NCBI GenBank assembly: GCA_964487545.1
Contig: CAZARI010000001.1
Location: forward strand, 62,001-126,000
Length of the DNA stretch: 64,000 nt
Direction: 5' to 3'
Origin: SKUL01 sp964487545
GTDB taxonomy: Bacteria > Bacteroidota > Bacteroidia > Flavobacteriales_D > SKUL01
Shown here: one piece after another, positions 45,642 to 53,815 of the stretch
Layout of the letters: each line of letters begins with the position of its first letter
Position numbering within the stretch: position 1 is the first letter of the stretch
Notes under the pieces: generated by a model
The model's database searches: none
Seen by the model: the letters and a program-made list of their open reading frames with translations, nothing else
What the model was told of the DNA's origin: nothing
Made by a program: the position numbers and the translations under genes

Positions 45642-46559
45642 ATTTAATGCAACAGCTTGAAATAGCTGTAAAACACCGGTTTTACGATCGAATCGGGTGT
45701 TAAATTTATAACAGAACTCATCCAAATAGGTCTGAAGCCACACATCAGAGAGGTGATGATAAATTCCCAGAAAATTCCGTTTTGCATTACTGATGGCAAT
45801 ATGTACCCAAGGAAGAGCTTTCGTTGCTTTATTGGGGTCGGCTTTGGTGGGATTGTGTTTAGTAACGTGTTCTGCGATACTATTGTAGCTCGGATTGCAG
45901 TCAGAATTAACGACAGCAGTTCTGTCAAGCAGCCGTTTAGCAAGTTTAGAATAGTTTTCGCCTCTGAAGTTTGGCAGCTGCTGCATACGAAGGACTCCAG
46001 CACGAGTGTTCTCCGTAAGGTCTTTTCTGCGTTTAGGTTTGTTGCGTTTAATCGATTCAATAGCAATAAGCACAAGTTGTTTGCGCTCATTACCTCTTCC
46101 ACTATTGAAAAGGTGTTGATCAGGATTCTTCTCGCGTTTGTGAACAGTAAAGAAGCCATCATCAAATTCGACTGTTCCCTGCAGTCTTATTTTCGCGTTC
46201 TCAGAGCCCATTGCCAGTCGAATTTTCTGCATCATGTACCATATCGGTTCATAGCGCTTCCATCCCAGTCGTTGTAGCATGTCTTTGGCCGAAATTGGCT
46301 TTGTGGTACTTGCCATCAGGAACATACAGTAATACCAGATGTCAATGGGCAATTTGCTATGCATCATAATCGTGCCGCTGCGAATGGTGGTCTTTGCCTT
46401 ACAGTCCATGCACTCCCAGCGATGTACAGTGCTCAGCCAACTCAGCCTTTTAGATGGACACTTTCTACATTTCAAGTCGTTATTTTCTCGCTGTACTCTC
46501 ATGTGCGCAACGCCTGCGGATTCGTCAAGGAATTGATTGAAAAATTCTTTTGCGTTCAT
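45621..46559 (-). CDS. IS1595-family transposase
   Basis: A 312-residue transposase. An N-terminal zinc ribbon (CRKCPSKRLSWL, then WECMDCKAKTTIRSGT) at residues ~31-62 is followed by the ISXO2-like DDE domain: EFDDGFFTV near residue 131 with the first aspartates, VVNSDCNPSY near 217 with the next, and a C-terminal IYHHLSDVWLQTYLDEFCYKFN segment that is typical of this family. The usual third acidic residue is replaced by an ISNAKRN-type motif, as in a known IS1595 subgroup. The reading frame is intact, so the element may be active. Confidence 0.9.
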   Translation of the reverse strand: MNAKEFFNQFLDESAGVAHMRVQRENNDLKCRKCPSKRLSWLSTVHRWECMDCKAKTTIRSGTIMMHSKLPIDIWYYCMFLMASTTKPISAKDMLQRLGWKRYEPIWYMMQKIRLAMGSENAKIRLQGTVEFDDGFFTVHKREKNPDQHLFNSGRGNERKQLVLIAIESIKRNKPKRRKDLTENTRAGVLRMQQLPNFRGENYSKLAKRLLDRTAVVNSDCNPSYNSIAEHVTKHNPTKADPNKATKALPWVHIAISNAKRNFLGIYHHLSDVWLQTYLDEFCYKFNTRFDRKTGVLQLFQAVALNRLHRYG

Positions 46560-46607
46560 TTTTTGAGATTTTCAGCAAACTTCCTCACTCACTACGTAAA
46601 CATCTTA

Positions 46608-46632
46608 CGTCCTACATTCAAACGGATATACA
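46608..46632 (-). repeat. right terminal inverted repeat of the IS
   Basis: Counterpart of 45618-45641, reading inward from 46632 on the minus strand. It directly abuts the truncated tail-fibre-type coding remnant. Confidence 0.7.
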
Positions 46633-46722
46633 TTGCTGATTCCTGTACTTATTGAAGCGCTAAAAGAGCTGAAGCAGGAAGTGGACGACTTACGTCATGA
46701 GATTGAAATGCTAAAGCAGTAG
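46633..46722 (+). pseudogene. 3' remnant of an S74/tail-fibre-type surface protein
   Basis: From the IS right end the plus strand reads LLIPVLIEALKELKQEVDDL, then RHEIEMLKQ and a TAG at 46720-46722. This is the characteristic end of Bacteroidota tail-fibre-domain proteins with an S74 intramolecular chaperone: a (Y)T.(L/M)(I/V)PVL(I/V)EA(I/L)KE motif running into a coiled coil. Everything upstream of these 29 codons is missing; the other side of the IS carries unrelated sequence. The gene was presumably cut by the IS and then deleted. Recognition is by eye. Confidence 0.65.
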
Positions 46723-46836
46723 GGTTCATCATTTATCTCGATGAGGCAGTGGTGTTGATGCGGGTTTTAAGAGTCGAACCGCAACCAATCAAAATCAATC
46801 CACTTTGACTCTCCCCCACTTTCTGCTGAAATTCGC

Positions 46837-46844
46837 TATCTTTG
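46837..46844 (+). promoter_or_regulatory. -7 box next to the start of the T9SS-type gene
   Basis: TATCTTTG matches TAnnTTTG and ends 6 bases before the ATG at 46851. No convincing -33 box is at the expected distance. Confidence 0.4.
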
Positions 46845-46850
46845 CAATAC

Positions 46851-47459
46851 ATGAAGCGCATCGCAATCAGCATATTGGCCATTTTCTGCTCCTTTGGATT
46901 TACCTTCGCTCAAGGGGTGTCGCTCGATGATTTTTCGGTGATTCAACACCAACAGGAAGTCTTTTTGAAATGGATTATTGCCCGTGGCTATACCTGCAAC
47001 GGCATTCGAATCGAACGCAGCGCTGACAACATTCACTTCGAAGAAATCGGTTACATTCCGGGAATTTGCGGCAGCGCCAATTTCGCCCAGCCATTTTCGT
47101 TTGTAGATGATCACCCACAGTTTAACCAAACCAATTACTACCGGCTGGAGCTCGGTTTACAAGGGTATTCTGCCACGCGCCAAATTACCCTGCACGATTT
47201 CAGCTCCGAAACCCTACAAATCTCACCCAATCCGGTTCAATCCACCGTCCTCTTTCGATTCAACAACAGCCAGTCGCGGCCACATACGCTCGAAATAATC
47301 AGCATTAATGGTGCTGTGATGCACCAATACCAAACCACCGATAGTCATCTCGAACTCGAATTGAGCCACCTTCCTGTGGGGATGTACTTTGCCCGGCTAA
47401 CGCGCCACGATGCGGTGGAGGTCGTAGCCACCAGCCGCCTGGTGATTGCCCGACCGTGA
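46851..47459 (+). CDS. secreted protein with T9SS type A-like C-terminal domain
   Basis: A 202-residue exported protein. The signal peptide (MKRIAISILAIFCSFGFTFAQ) is followed by a fibronectin-III-like unit at about residues 25-105 (EVFLKWIIARGYTCNGIRIERS, then NYYRLEL), then by a ~75-residue region reading LQISPNPVQSTVLFRFNN, INGAVMHQY, LSHLPVGMYFARL, which is the T9SS type A sorting domain pattern (SPNP.......G..........L..G.Y). It ends in IARP in place of the usual KK/RK-type end. It should be carried across the outer membrane by the T9SS. Start at ATG 46851; a TTG three codons upstream is less likely. Confidence 0.82.
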   Translation: MKRIAISILAIFCSFGFTFAQGVSLDDFSVIQHQQEVFLKWIIARGYTCNGIRIERSADNIHFEEIGYIPGICGSANFAQPFSFVDDHPQFNQTNYYRLELGLQGYSATRQITLHDFSSETLQISPNPVQSTVLFRFNNSQSRPHTLEIISINGAVMHQYQTTDSHLELELSHLPVGMYFARLTRHDAVEVVATSRLVIARP

Positions 47460-47541
47460 TCAACGATTAACATTTCCCCATCGGCCCAAAACCGCTCCGC
47501 CGGCTTTTTTATCTTTGAAGAAATCTTCAAAAACAACTATC

Positions 47542-48555
47542 GTGTTTACCATTGACATCCACACCCACATTTTACCCGAAAATATTCCCAACTTCAAAGA
47601 GCGTTTTGGTTATGGCGGATTCATTCACCTCGATCACCACAAACCGTGTTGCGCCCGGATGATGATGGACGACAAGTTTTTCAGGGAAGTGGAAGACAAC
47701 TGCTGGGATGCCGAAGCACGTATGAAAGAATGCAAATCGCACCATGTGGATGTTCAAGTGCTATCGACCGTGCCGGTAATGTTTAGTTACTGGGCTAAAC
47801 CCCAGGATACACTGGAAGTAGCCAAATTTCTGAACGATCACATCGCCGAAATTGTTGACCGCTACCCCACCCGTTTTGTCGGTCTTGGAACTTTGCCCAT
47901 GCAAGCACCCGATCTGGCCATTCAGGAACTGGAACGCTGCAAAAGAATCGGGTTGCGAGGAATTCAAATCGGTTCGCACATCAACGACTGGAACCTGAGC
48001 GACCCCAGTGTATTTCCGGTTTTTGAAGCTTGTCAGGATCACGATATGGCGGTATTTGTTCATCCGTGGGACATGATGGGCAAAGAAAAGATGGACAAAT
48101 ACTGGTTGCCCTGGCTGGTGGGAATGCCGGCAGAAAGTTCGCTGGCCATTTGCTCGATGATTTTTGGCGGTGTATTCGAGCGGCTGCCAAAATTGCGGGT
48201 CGCCTTTGCGCACGGCGGAGGAAGTTTTCCGGCTACCATCGGCAGAATCGAGCACGGTTTTAATGTTCGTCCTGACTTATGTGCGGTGGATAACAACGTG
48301 AATCCCCGCTCCTATCTCGGAAAATTCTGGATTGACTCGCTGGTGCACGACCCTGCTGCATTGGATTACATTATTCAATTAATCGGGCCAGATAAAATTG
48401 CGCTGGGCACCGACTATCCCTTTCCATTGGGCGAGCTCGAACCCGGTAAACTGATCAACAGCATGCCATACGATGCAGCAACCAAAGAAAAACTATTACA
48501 CCGCGCTGCCCTGGCATGGTTAAACGAAGAGAAATCCACCTTCACCAAAGCATAA
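47542..48555 (+). CDS. amidohydrolase, ACMSD-like (2-amino-3-carboxymuconate-6-semialdehyde decarboxylase)
   Basis: A 337-residue TIM-barrel amidohydrolase. Metal ligands are readable as DIHTH near the N-terminus, VFVHPWDM near residue 173, AHGGGSFPATIGR near 228 and GTDYPFPLGE near 292, in the pattern of ACMSD, which removes a carboxyl group from the kynurenine-pathway intermediate. Length is that of ACMSD (about 335). The start was set at GTG 47542 because MFTIDIHTHILPENIP is the canonical beginning and a TATCTTTG box lies 24 bases upstream (47510-47517); the 32 codons upstream of the GTG overlap the previous gene. No other kynurenine-pathway gene is in the window. Confidence 0.88.
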   Translation: MFTIDIHTHILPENIPNFKERFGYGGFIHLDHHKPCCARMMMDDKFFREVEDNCWDAEARMKECKSHHVDVQVLSTVPVMFSYWAKPQDTLEVAKFLNDHIAEIVDRYPTRFVGLGTLPMQAPDLAIQELERCKRIGLRGIQIGSHINDWNLSDPSVFPVFEACQDHDMAVFVHPWDMMGKEKMDKYWLPWLVGMPAESSLAICSMIFGGVFERLPKLRVAFAHGGGSFPATIGRIEHGFNVRPDLCAVDNNVNPRSYLGKFWIDSLVHDPAALDYIIQLIGPDKIALGTDYPFPLGELEPGKLINSMPYDAATKEKLLHRAALAWLNEEKSTFTKA

Positions 48556-48561
48556 AAACGC

Positions 48562-48593
48562 AAAAAGCCTTTCGTAAAATTCGAAAGGCTTTT
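48562..48593. terminator. bidirectional terminator between ACMSD gene and tRNA-His
   Basis: An 11-bp stem (AAAGCCTTTCG with CGAAAGGCTTT, 48564-48574 and 48582-48592) with a 7-base loop has A-runs and T-runs on both sides, so it can serve both converging units. Confidence 0.88.
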
Positions 48594-48599
48594 GTTTCG

Positions 48600-48673
48600 G
48601 GTGGAAGATGGGTCTCGAACCCACGACCTCCTGAACCACAATCAGGCGCTCTAACCAACTGAGCTACAACCAC
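48600..48673 (-). tRNA. tRNA-His (GTG) with two acceptor-stem mismatches
   Basis: A 74-base cloverleaf on the minus strand. The anticodon arm CCTGA-TTGTGGT-TCAGG gives anticodon GTG, D arm GCTCAGTTGGTTAGAGC and T loop TTCGAGA are normal, a G at -1 (48674) and discriminator C fit tRNA-His. The acceptor stem is odd: 5' GTGGTTG against 3' CTTCCAC leaves U5-U68 and U6-U67 unpaired, and the T stem closes with a G-U pair. The CCA end is not encoded. Confidence 0.92.
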
Positions 48674-48815
48674 CATTATAACCCCATCATCGAAACTTTT
48701 GCAATTTTGGCCTGTTGGCCGTCGATTTAGGGAGTGCAAATATAGATTTAATCTAAAATCTAATCCAATTTTTCATTGACAAAAAGCACCTTTATTTGCG
48801 TAATTTTCGCCGGCT

Positions 48816-49970
48816 ATGACAAACAGGGCCTTACATGTGTTGATTCTCCCAAAGTGGTATCCTCATCCGGAAGACCCACAGCTTGGGAATTTTATAGCAC
48901 TGTTTGCGGAGAAAATGGCTGAGCGTCATCTGATTTCGGTGGTTTATCCCTACCAGACTTCTCGGGAAGCAAAGACCGAAGTAATAGAAAATGGAAATCT
49001 GCTCGAAATTCGGGTGCCTTATCCGCCAGCAACAACGCCCCTTGCACCGCTTCACAAATTGATCAATTTCAATCGGCACCGCAGCGCACTCGACAAAGGA
49101 GTGGTGCAAATGCTTGCCAGACGCATTCCGCCGCACCTGGTTCACGCGCAGGTTTTAATTCGCCCAGCGCTGTTTGCCGGAAATTTCTCTCAACACTGGG
49201 AAATTCCGTGGATGCTCACCGAACACAGTTCTGTATTTCTACGCGAGAACGCGCTATCGGGCATTCGCAAAAGAGCCATCAGACAAGTTTGCCGTTCCGC
49301 AGCACACCTTGTGGCCGTATCTCCGCCATTGGCGAAATCCCTGTCGGTGATATCGCAACGCGATGATGTGAAAGTGATTCCCAACCTCGTTGAATTTAAT
49401 TCCACGGAGCCGGCACCGCGCGATTCTGATAAAATTCAAATCGCAATGGTTGCTGATCTGGTTGATGAAATAAAAAACATCAGTGGTGTACTGCAAGCCA
49501 TTCATCGGCTAAAAGAAAAGCTGCCTTCATTTGAGCTTAAAATTGTGGGCGACGGCAAAGATGCCGAAATGCTAAAAAAAATCAGCCAGGATCTGAACCT
49601 TACGGACTGTGTTACCTTTCTCGGCCAAAAAATTCAACCGGAAGTCATGGCTTTTCTGGCCACAGTGGATTTTGTGATCACCAACAGCCGAACGGAAACT
49701 TTTTCTGTAGTATCTGCCGAGGCCGTGGCTTCGGGAAAACCGGTGATTGTTACGCGCTGCGGAGGTCCAGAACATTGGTTTCGCGAAGAATACGGACTGC
49801 TCATCGATCGCGACGATCCCAATCAATTGGATGGCGCGATTATCAAGATGAGCGAAACCTTCGGTGATTATTCTCACCACCAAATGACCGAAAGTATTCG
49901 CAGCCAGTTTGATACCGAAACCATCATTTCGCAATACGAAAACCTGTATTTCCAAATAGCCAAATTATGA
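48816..49970 (+). CDS. GT4-type glycosyltransferase
   Basis: A 384-residue retaining glycosyltransferase of the GT-B fold. The N-terminal part begins VLILPKWYPHPEDPQLGNF, the donor-binding C-terminal half contains ELKIVGDGKDAEMLKKI and NSRTETFSVVSAEAVASGKP, the E-X7-E region of family GT4. It should transfer a sugar from a nucleotide donor to a glycan or lipid. The stop overlaps the start of the following formyltransferase-like gene by 4 bases (ATGA), so the two are produced together. A TAATTTTCG box ends 6 bases before the start. Confidence 0.9.
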   Translation: MTNRALHVLILPKWYPHPEDPQLGNFIALFAEKMAERHLISVVYPYQTSREAKTEVIENGNLLEIRVPYPPATTPLAPLHKLINFNRHRSALDKGVVQMLARRIPPHLVHAQVLIRPALFAGNFSQHWEIPWMLTEHSSVFLRENALSGIRKRAIRQVCRSAAHLVAVSPPLAKSLSVISQRDDVKVIPNLVEFNSTEPAPRDSDKIQIAMVADLVDEIKNISGVLQAIHRLKEKLPSFELKIVGDGKDAEMLKKISQDLNLTDCVTFLGQKIQPEVMAFLATVDFVITNSRTETFSVVSAEAVASGKPVIVTRCGGPEHWFREEYGLLIDRDDPNQLDGAIIKMSETFGDYSHHQMTESIRSQFDTETIISQYENLYFQIAKL

Positions 49971-51601
49971 GCGAATTGCGGTTCGGCATATTGATGAATG
50001 ATTTTGAAATGCAGCGGTGGCAGGAAAAATCCATCAGCATGCTGCTCAGCGATTCACGCTTAAAACCCGTTCTGCTCATTATACCGGAAAAGCCCACCAG
50101 TTCGCTTCCGCAAAAAAAAGGCTTCCAACGATTTGACCGGCGAACGCTGTATAAAATTTACCGACGGTTTTTTCACCGGATAGAAATGATGGATGCCGTT
50201 CGTCCCAACTGGATCGACGACATTCCGGTTATTCGCTGTAAGGTTGAACAGAAGGGCTTTTCGCAATATTTCACTCCCGAGGATATCGATCGCATCAAAA
50301 GCCATCAACCCGATTTTCTGCTTCGCTTTGGATTCAACATTATTCGGGGAAGTATTTTAAATGCTGCTCATTACGGCGTTTGGTCGTTTCACCACGGAGA
50401 TGAGCAGTATTACCGCGGTGGACCACCGGCATTTTGGGAAACACTGCACGGCAAAACTTCTTGTGGGGCCATTCTGCACCGCCTCACCGAAACCCTCGAC
50501 GGAGGAATCATTCTCAAAAAAGGTCATTTTCACATAACGCTTCATTCACTGGCAGAGACGCACAACGAACTGTTGAAGCACACCGCTCACTGGCCGCTAC
50601 AAGTGGCGCGCGACATCCTCAGCGGAATCATTCAACCCGCGAAACTAAAGCCGACGCGCACACAAGCACCGATTTATCGCTTTCCCGAAAACCGAACGAT
50701 GCTGAAATTCATCGGCAAATTGATCAGGAATAAAGGCGTATTTCATTACCGGCAGTTGTTTCTGCCCGAACAGTGGAATGTGGGTATCATCAACCAGCCC
50801 ATTGAAAAGATTTTGGACAACGATCTGGCAGTAGTGAATTGGTTGCCCAAACAAAAAAGCCGGTATTTTCGTGCCGATCCGTTTGGGTTTACTCATGGCA
50901 ACCGGTTGTACTTGCTCTATGAGCTTTATGATCAACAAAAAAGACGTGGAAAAATTGGAACGGTAGACGCCGATCTCAACGCTGTAAATGTCTTTCCCGA
51001 ATTGCCCTTTCACTGCTCCTACCCTTTTGTTTTTGAATATCAGGGTGGGATTTATGCCATTCCAGAAACCATAGAAGACCGCAAGTTGATGCTTTTTCAG
51101 TTTAACGAAGATCAGCAACAGTTTGAGGTTAAGCGGGTGTTGATGGAAAACATCGAGATGGCCGATGCTACGCTGGCAGAAATCGACGGTCGCTGGTGGC
51201 TGTTTTGTACGCAGCGACCGCTGTCCAATACCGCCCTATATCTCTATCACGCCGACTCCCCTTTCGGGCCGTTTGAGCCGCACCAAAACAATCCGGTAAA
51301 GTGGGATGTCAACAACGCCCGGCCGGCGGGGAATTTATTTCAGGTTGACCACAAGTGGTATCGACCCGCACAGGATTGTAATCGATGTTACGGCGCTGCG
51401 GTGGTCATCAACGAAATTGAGCGCATTTCTCCAACGGAATTTAGCGAACGGACGATAAAGAAAATTGATCCTGTGGCGCCATATCATCACGGATTACACA
51501 CGCTAAGTCGTTGGGGCAACCAAACGCTGATCGACGGAAAAGTTTACCGGTTTAGTGTTCACCAGTTCATTCATCAACTGCGCAAAAAAATAGGGGGTTG
51601 A
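49967..51601 (+). CDS. formyltransferase-like protein fused to a glucosamine-IPC-transferase-type propeller domain
   Basis: A 544-residue two-part protein. Residues ~1-225 resemble the formyl transferase N-terminal fold: FLLRFGFNIIRGSILNAAHYGVWSFHHGD, then RGGPPAFWE and LHRLTETLDGGIILKKG match the segments that carry the N/H/D active-site residues (here N-I-I and H-H-G-D). Residues ~265-540 are rich in aromatic motifs (FRADPFGF, YPFVFEYQGGIYAIPE, WWLFCT, RPAGNLFQ), a five-bladed-propeller pattern seen in the N-terminal domain of glucosamine inositolphosphorylceramide transferases and GH43-like folds. Coupling with the GT4 gene suggests assembly or decoration of an N-acyl or formyl sugar-containing glycolipid or polysaccharide. 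The role is inference. Confidence 0.75.
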   Translation: MSELRFGILMNDFEMQRWQEKSISMLLSDSRLKPVLLIIPEKPTSSLPQKKGFQRFDRRTLYKIYRRFFHRIEMMDAVRPNWIDDIPVIRCKVEQKGFSQYFTPEDIDRIKSHQPDFLLRFGFNIIRGSILNAAHYGVWSFHHGDEQYYRGGPPAFWETLHGKTSCGAILHRLTETLDGGIILKKGHFHITLHSLAETHNELLKHTAHWPLQVARDILSGIIQPAKLKPTRTQAPIYRFPENRTMLKFIGKLIRNKGVFHYRQLFLPEQWNVGIINQPIEKILDNDLAVVNWLPKQKSRYFRADPFGFTHGNRLYLLYELYDQQKRRGKIGTVDADLNAVNVFPELPFHCSYPFVFEYQGGIYAIPETIEDRKLMLFQFNEDQQQFEVKRVLMENIEMADATLAEIDGRWWLFCTQRPLSNTALYLYHADSPFGPFEPHQNNPVKWDVNNARPAGNLFQVDHKWYRPAQDCNRCYGAAVVINEIERISPTEFSERTIKKIDPVAPYHHGLHTLSRWGNQTLIDGKVYRFSVHQFIHQLRKKIGG

Positions 51602-51602
51602 A

Positions 51603-52322
51603 TTACAACAACACCGTTAGATCGCTGACTCCCGGCGTTCTTTGCGTTACAAATCCCTCTCCGAATTCTGTTCCAATTATTCGTCCCATTTCGCGTGCAC
51701 GGGCTTCGAGAAAATGGATAAACTGCGGCGAGGAGATCGGGGTTTGTGGTTCGCTGCTGTTCGGATCGTAGAACTGCGTTTTGAAAGCGCGAACGGCTTC
51801 CATTTTCTTTTCAAACTGATCGGTAATATCTACTACAACATCGGGTTTCAGATAACGATCTTGGATGTAGTGATAAACCACGCGCGGCCGCCAATGCTGC
51901 TGTTCTTCGCCCTTGAAGGTTGTTTTCAGCGCCCGCAATCCCGATTGAAAAGCGGCCTCGTTGAGCAACTCCGCTCCTTTGGCGTGGTCGGGATGCCGAT
52001 CGGCCACGGCATTGGCCAGCAAGATATCCGGTTGATAGTGACGAATTATCTGAATAACTGCCGCGCGGTGGCGTTGGTCGTTTACAAATAAACCGTCTTC
52101 AAATCCGAGGTTTTCACGTGCGTGCAACCCCATGATTTTAGCCGAATCAGCCGCTTCTTTTTCACGGTCGGCAACGGTTCCGCGACTGCCCAGTTGTCCT
52201 CGGGTGATGTCCACAATCCCCACTTTCTTGCCTTGTTCTACCAGGCGGATTAAGGTTCCTCCAGCACCGAGCTCTACGTCATCGGGGTGAGCACCGAATG
52301 CCAGCACATCGAGTTTGAGCAT
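51603..52322 (-). CDS. bshB1: bacillithiol biosynthesis deacetylase BshB1
   Basis: A 239-residue LmbE/PIG-L-type zinc deacetylase removing the acetyl group from GlcNAc-malate in bacillithiol synthesis. The metal site is AHPDDVELGAGGT near residues 11-23 and DRHPDHAKGAELL near 109. The C-terminal KTQFYDP and SPQFIHFLEARAREMG segments match BshB1. Other bsh genes are elsewhere. Its ATG overlaps the stop of the upstream gene by one base (TGATG). Confidence 0.93.
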   Translation of the reverse strand: MLKLDVLAFGAHPDDVELGAGGTLIRLVEQGKKVGIVDITRGQLGSRGTVADREKEAADSAKIMGLHARENLGFEDGLFVNDQRHRAAVIQIIRHYQPDILLANAVADRHPDHAKGAELLNEAAFQSGLRALKTTFKGEEQQHWRPRVVYHYIQDRYLKPDVVVDITDQFEKKMEAVRAFKTQFYDPNSSEPQTPISSPQFIHFLEARAREMGRIIGTEFGEGFVTQRTPGVSDLTVLL

Positions 52323-53143
52323 CAGCGCGCTTTGTGAAGTGATTTCAGATCGTCGTCGGTCAACCCCTGCTTTTTTCCATGCAGCGATTCGGTGTCCTGG
52401 CGATACAGCAACTCGCCGGTGGCGGCATCGTAAATTCGCTTGTAGCTATACATGTTGTTGCGCGATCCGGTAAGGATAACGTCGACCACCGCTACTGATT
52501 CATTCTTTAAAACGGCTTCATTCACACGTTCGCGGCTCACTGTTTGAATTTCACCGGGATAAAATTCTTTTTGTTTTGCCTGGCTTCGAATGGATTCTTC
52601 CAAGTCTTTTTCTGTAGCCAGCAACGGCATTTCCTTAATACGATAGGTTTCTTTTGAAATGACACGGTCAGAAAAAGTGCGGTCGGTGATGTTCCCAGAT
52701 TCCACGCCATTGATGTAATGCTGCATGTGCTGAACATAAAGGTGTACCATCGGCGCACCGTCTTTGTTGATTTTGTCCGTATCGACAATAAGCTCTTTTA
52801 GTATCAGCGGCTGTTCGCTCTTTCTGCGGTTTCCGATGGCCAGCGTAAAAAAATCGGTATCGTAGCCGTTAACCTGACCGCTCTGGACAAAGAAAAATGA
52901 ATAGGAAGCATTGGATTTATACTGTTCAAAAGTAGCCTCATCGATAAACTCCACGGCGGTGTATTTCCAATGTTGATTTACTGCATCTCTGAGTTGTTCA
53001 TTGTAACGATCTGATCCGTCCATCACCACCGCAAGCGTAGAACCTTTTATACTGGCGGGAATGTCTTTTCCGTAAAACTCTTTTTGGGCAGAAACAGTGA
53101 ATACACTAAAAACAAATGCAACTGATAATAATAGATTCTTCAT
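52322..53143 (-). CDS. secreted protein of unknown function upstream of bshB1
   Basis: A 273-residue exported protein with a signal peptide (MKNLLLSVAFVFSVFTVSAQ). I recognise no domain. It has no further membrane segment or cysteine; composition is that of a soluble periplasmic protein. The N-terminal part (AVVMDGSDRYNEQLRDAVNQHW) resembles an alternating strand/helix module. It overlaps bshB1 by one base, so co-expression is likely, but a link to bacillithiol is only a guess from position. Confidence 0.7.
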   Translation of the reverse strand: MKNLLLSVAFVFSVFTVSAQKEFYGKDIPASIKGSTLAVVMDGSDRYNEQLRDAVNQHWKYTAVEFIDEATFEQYKSNASYSFFFVQSGQVNGYDTDFFTLAIGNRRKSEQPLILKELIVDTDKINKDGAPMVHLYVQHMQHYINGVESGNITDRTFSDRVISKETYRIKEMPLLATEKDLEESIRSQAKQKEFYPGEIQTVSRERVNEAVLKNESVAVVDVILTGSRNNMYSYKRIYDAATGELLYRQDTESLHGKKQGLTDDDLKSLHKAR

Positions 53144-53192
53144 TTTTCTGTGATTTTAAGACAAAAATAAGGCTTTTACAACGGGAGCGGCA

Positions 53193-53771
53193 TCAAAAAC
53201 GCTTAAGCTGGAGATACAGTTTGTGCAGCGGCAAGCCCATCACATTAAAATACGAGCCTTCGATGCGCTCCACTCCGATATATCCGATCCACTCTTGCGC
53301 GCCGTAGGCTCCCGCTTTATCAAATGGTTGGTATTGCTTTACGTAATAGGTAATTTCAGCATCGTTCAGTTCTCGGAAGAAAACGCGGGTTTCGTCAACA
53401 AACACTTGCTGCTTTTCTGTGGATTGTAAACAAACGCCGGTATAAACACGGTGCATTTTTCCCGATAGTTTCCTGAGCATGGCGTGGGCTTCTTCGGAAT
53501 TGGCGGGCTTGTTCAACACCTCGTTGTTGAGGCAAACGATGGTATCGGAGGTGATCAATAATTCATCTGGCGACAGGGTTTCTGCGATGGCTTCGGCTTT
53601 GATGCGCGCCAGATTCATGGCAATATCTTCGGGTTTAAGATTGGAATCGAAGCTTTCGTCGGTATCGCGTGTGCGGATTTCGAAATCAAGACCCAACTCT
53701 TTGAGCAATTGCTGTCGGCGGGGAGATTTGGAACCCAGCACTATCTTTTTTCGAATGATTTTCTGTAACAT
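53193..53771 (-). CDS. maf: Maf-like nucleoside triphosphate pyrophosphatase (dTTP/UTP type)
   Basis: A 192-residue Maf protein that hydrolyses dTTP, UTP or modified nucleotides. The N-terminal LGSKSPRRQQLLKELGLDFE, the central LITSDTIVCLNNEVLNKP and QPFDKAGAYGAQEWIGYIG are all family signatures; the AGAYGAQ form fits the UTPase/dTTPase subfamily. The start at 53771 (MLQKIIRKKI) was chosen over one five codons upstream. It lies 45 bases after the UbiA prenyltransferase gene on the same strand, a pairing I recall from other Bacteroidota. Confidence 0.92.
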   Translation of the reverse strand: MLQKIIRKKIVLGSKSPRRQQLLKELGLDFEIRTRDTDESFDSNLKPEDIAMNLARIKAEAIAETLSPDELLITSDTIVCLNNEVLNKPANSEEAHAMLRKLSGKMHRVYTGVCLQSTEKQQVFVDETRVFFRELNDAEITYYVKQYQPFDKAGAYGAQEWIGYIGVERIEGSYFNVMGLPLHKLYLQLKRF

Positions 53772-53815
53772 AAATGTTATGAGCAAAAACAGAACAGCGG
53801 ATGATTAAAACCCGA

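Larger units (their letters stand above)
45618..46632 (-). mobile_element. IS1595-family insertion sequence
   Basis: A 1015-base element with one transposase gene and imperfect terminal inverted repeats of about 24 bases that begin TGT(T/A)TATCCGT and continue to ATGTAG; about 17 of the first 21 positions agree. The flanking octamers (ATAAATAA on the left, TTGCTGAT on the right) are different, so no target duplication is seen where this family usually makes 8 bases. The ends were set from the inverted repeats and may be off by two bases. Confidence 0.8.

Noticed and set aside
46359..46655. 98-codon plus-strand ORF across the transposase start
   Set aside because: Antisense shadow of the transposase and its right inverted repeat; no signal or domain.
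46633..46722. Prophage, because of tail-fibre-like sequence
   Set aside because: S74/tail-fibre domain proteins are ordinary surface proteins in Bacteroidota, and no phage structural, lysis or integrase gene is nearby.
47461..47512. Terminator between the T9SS-type gene and the ACMSD gene
   Set aside because: A T-run is present (47505-47510) but the preceding bases give only a short interrupted stem; the run also belongs to the -7 box of the next gene.
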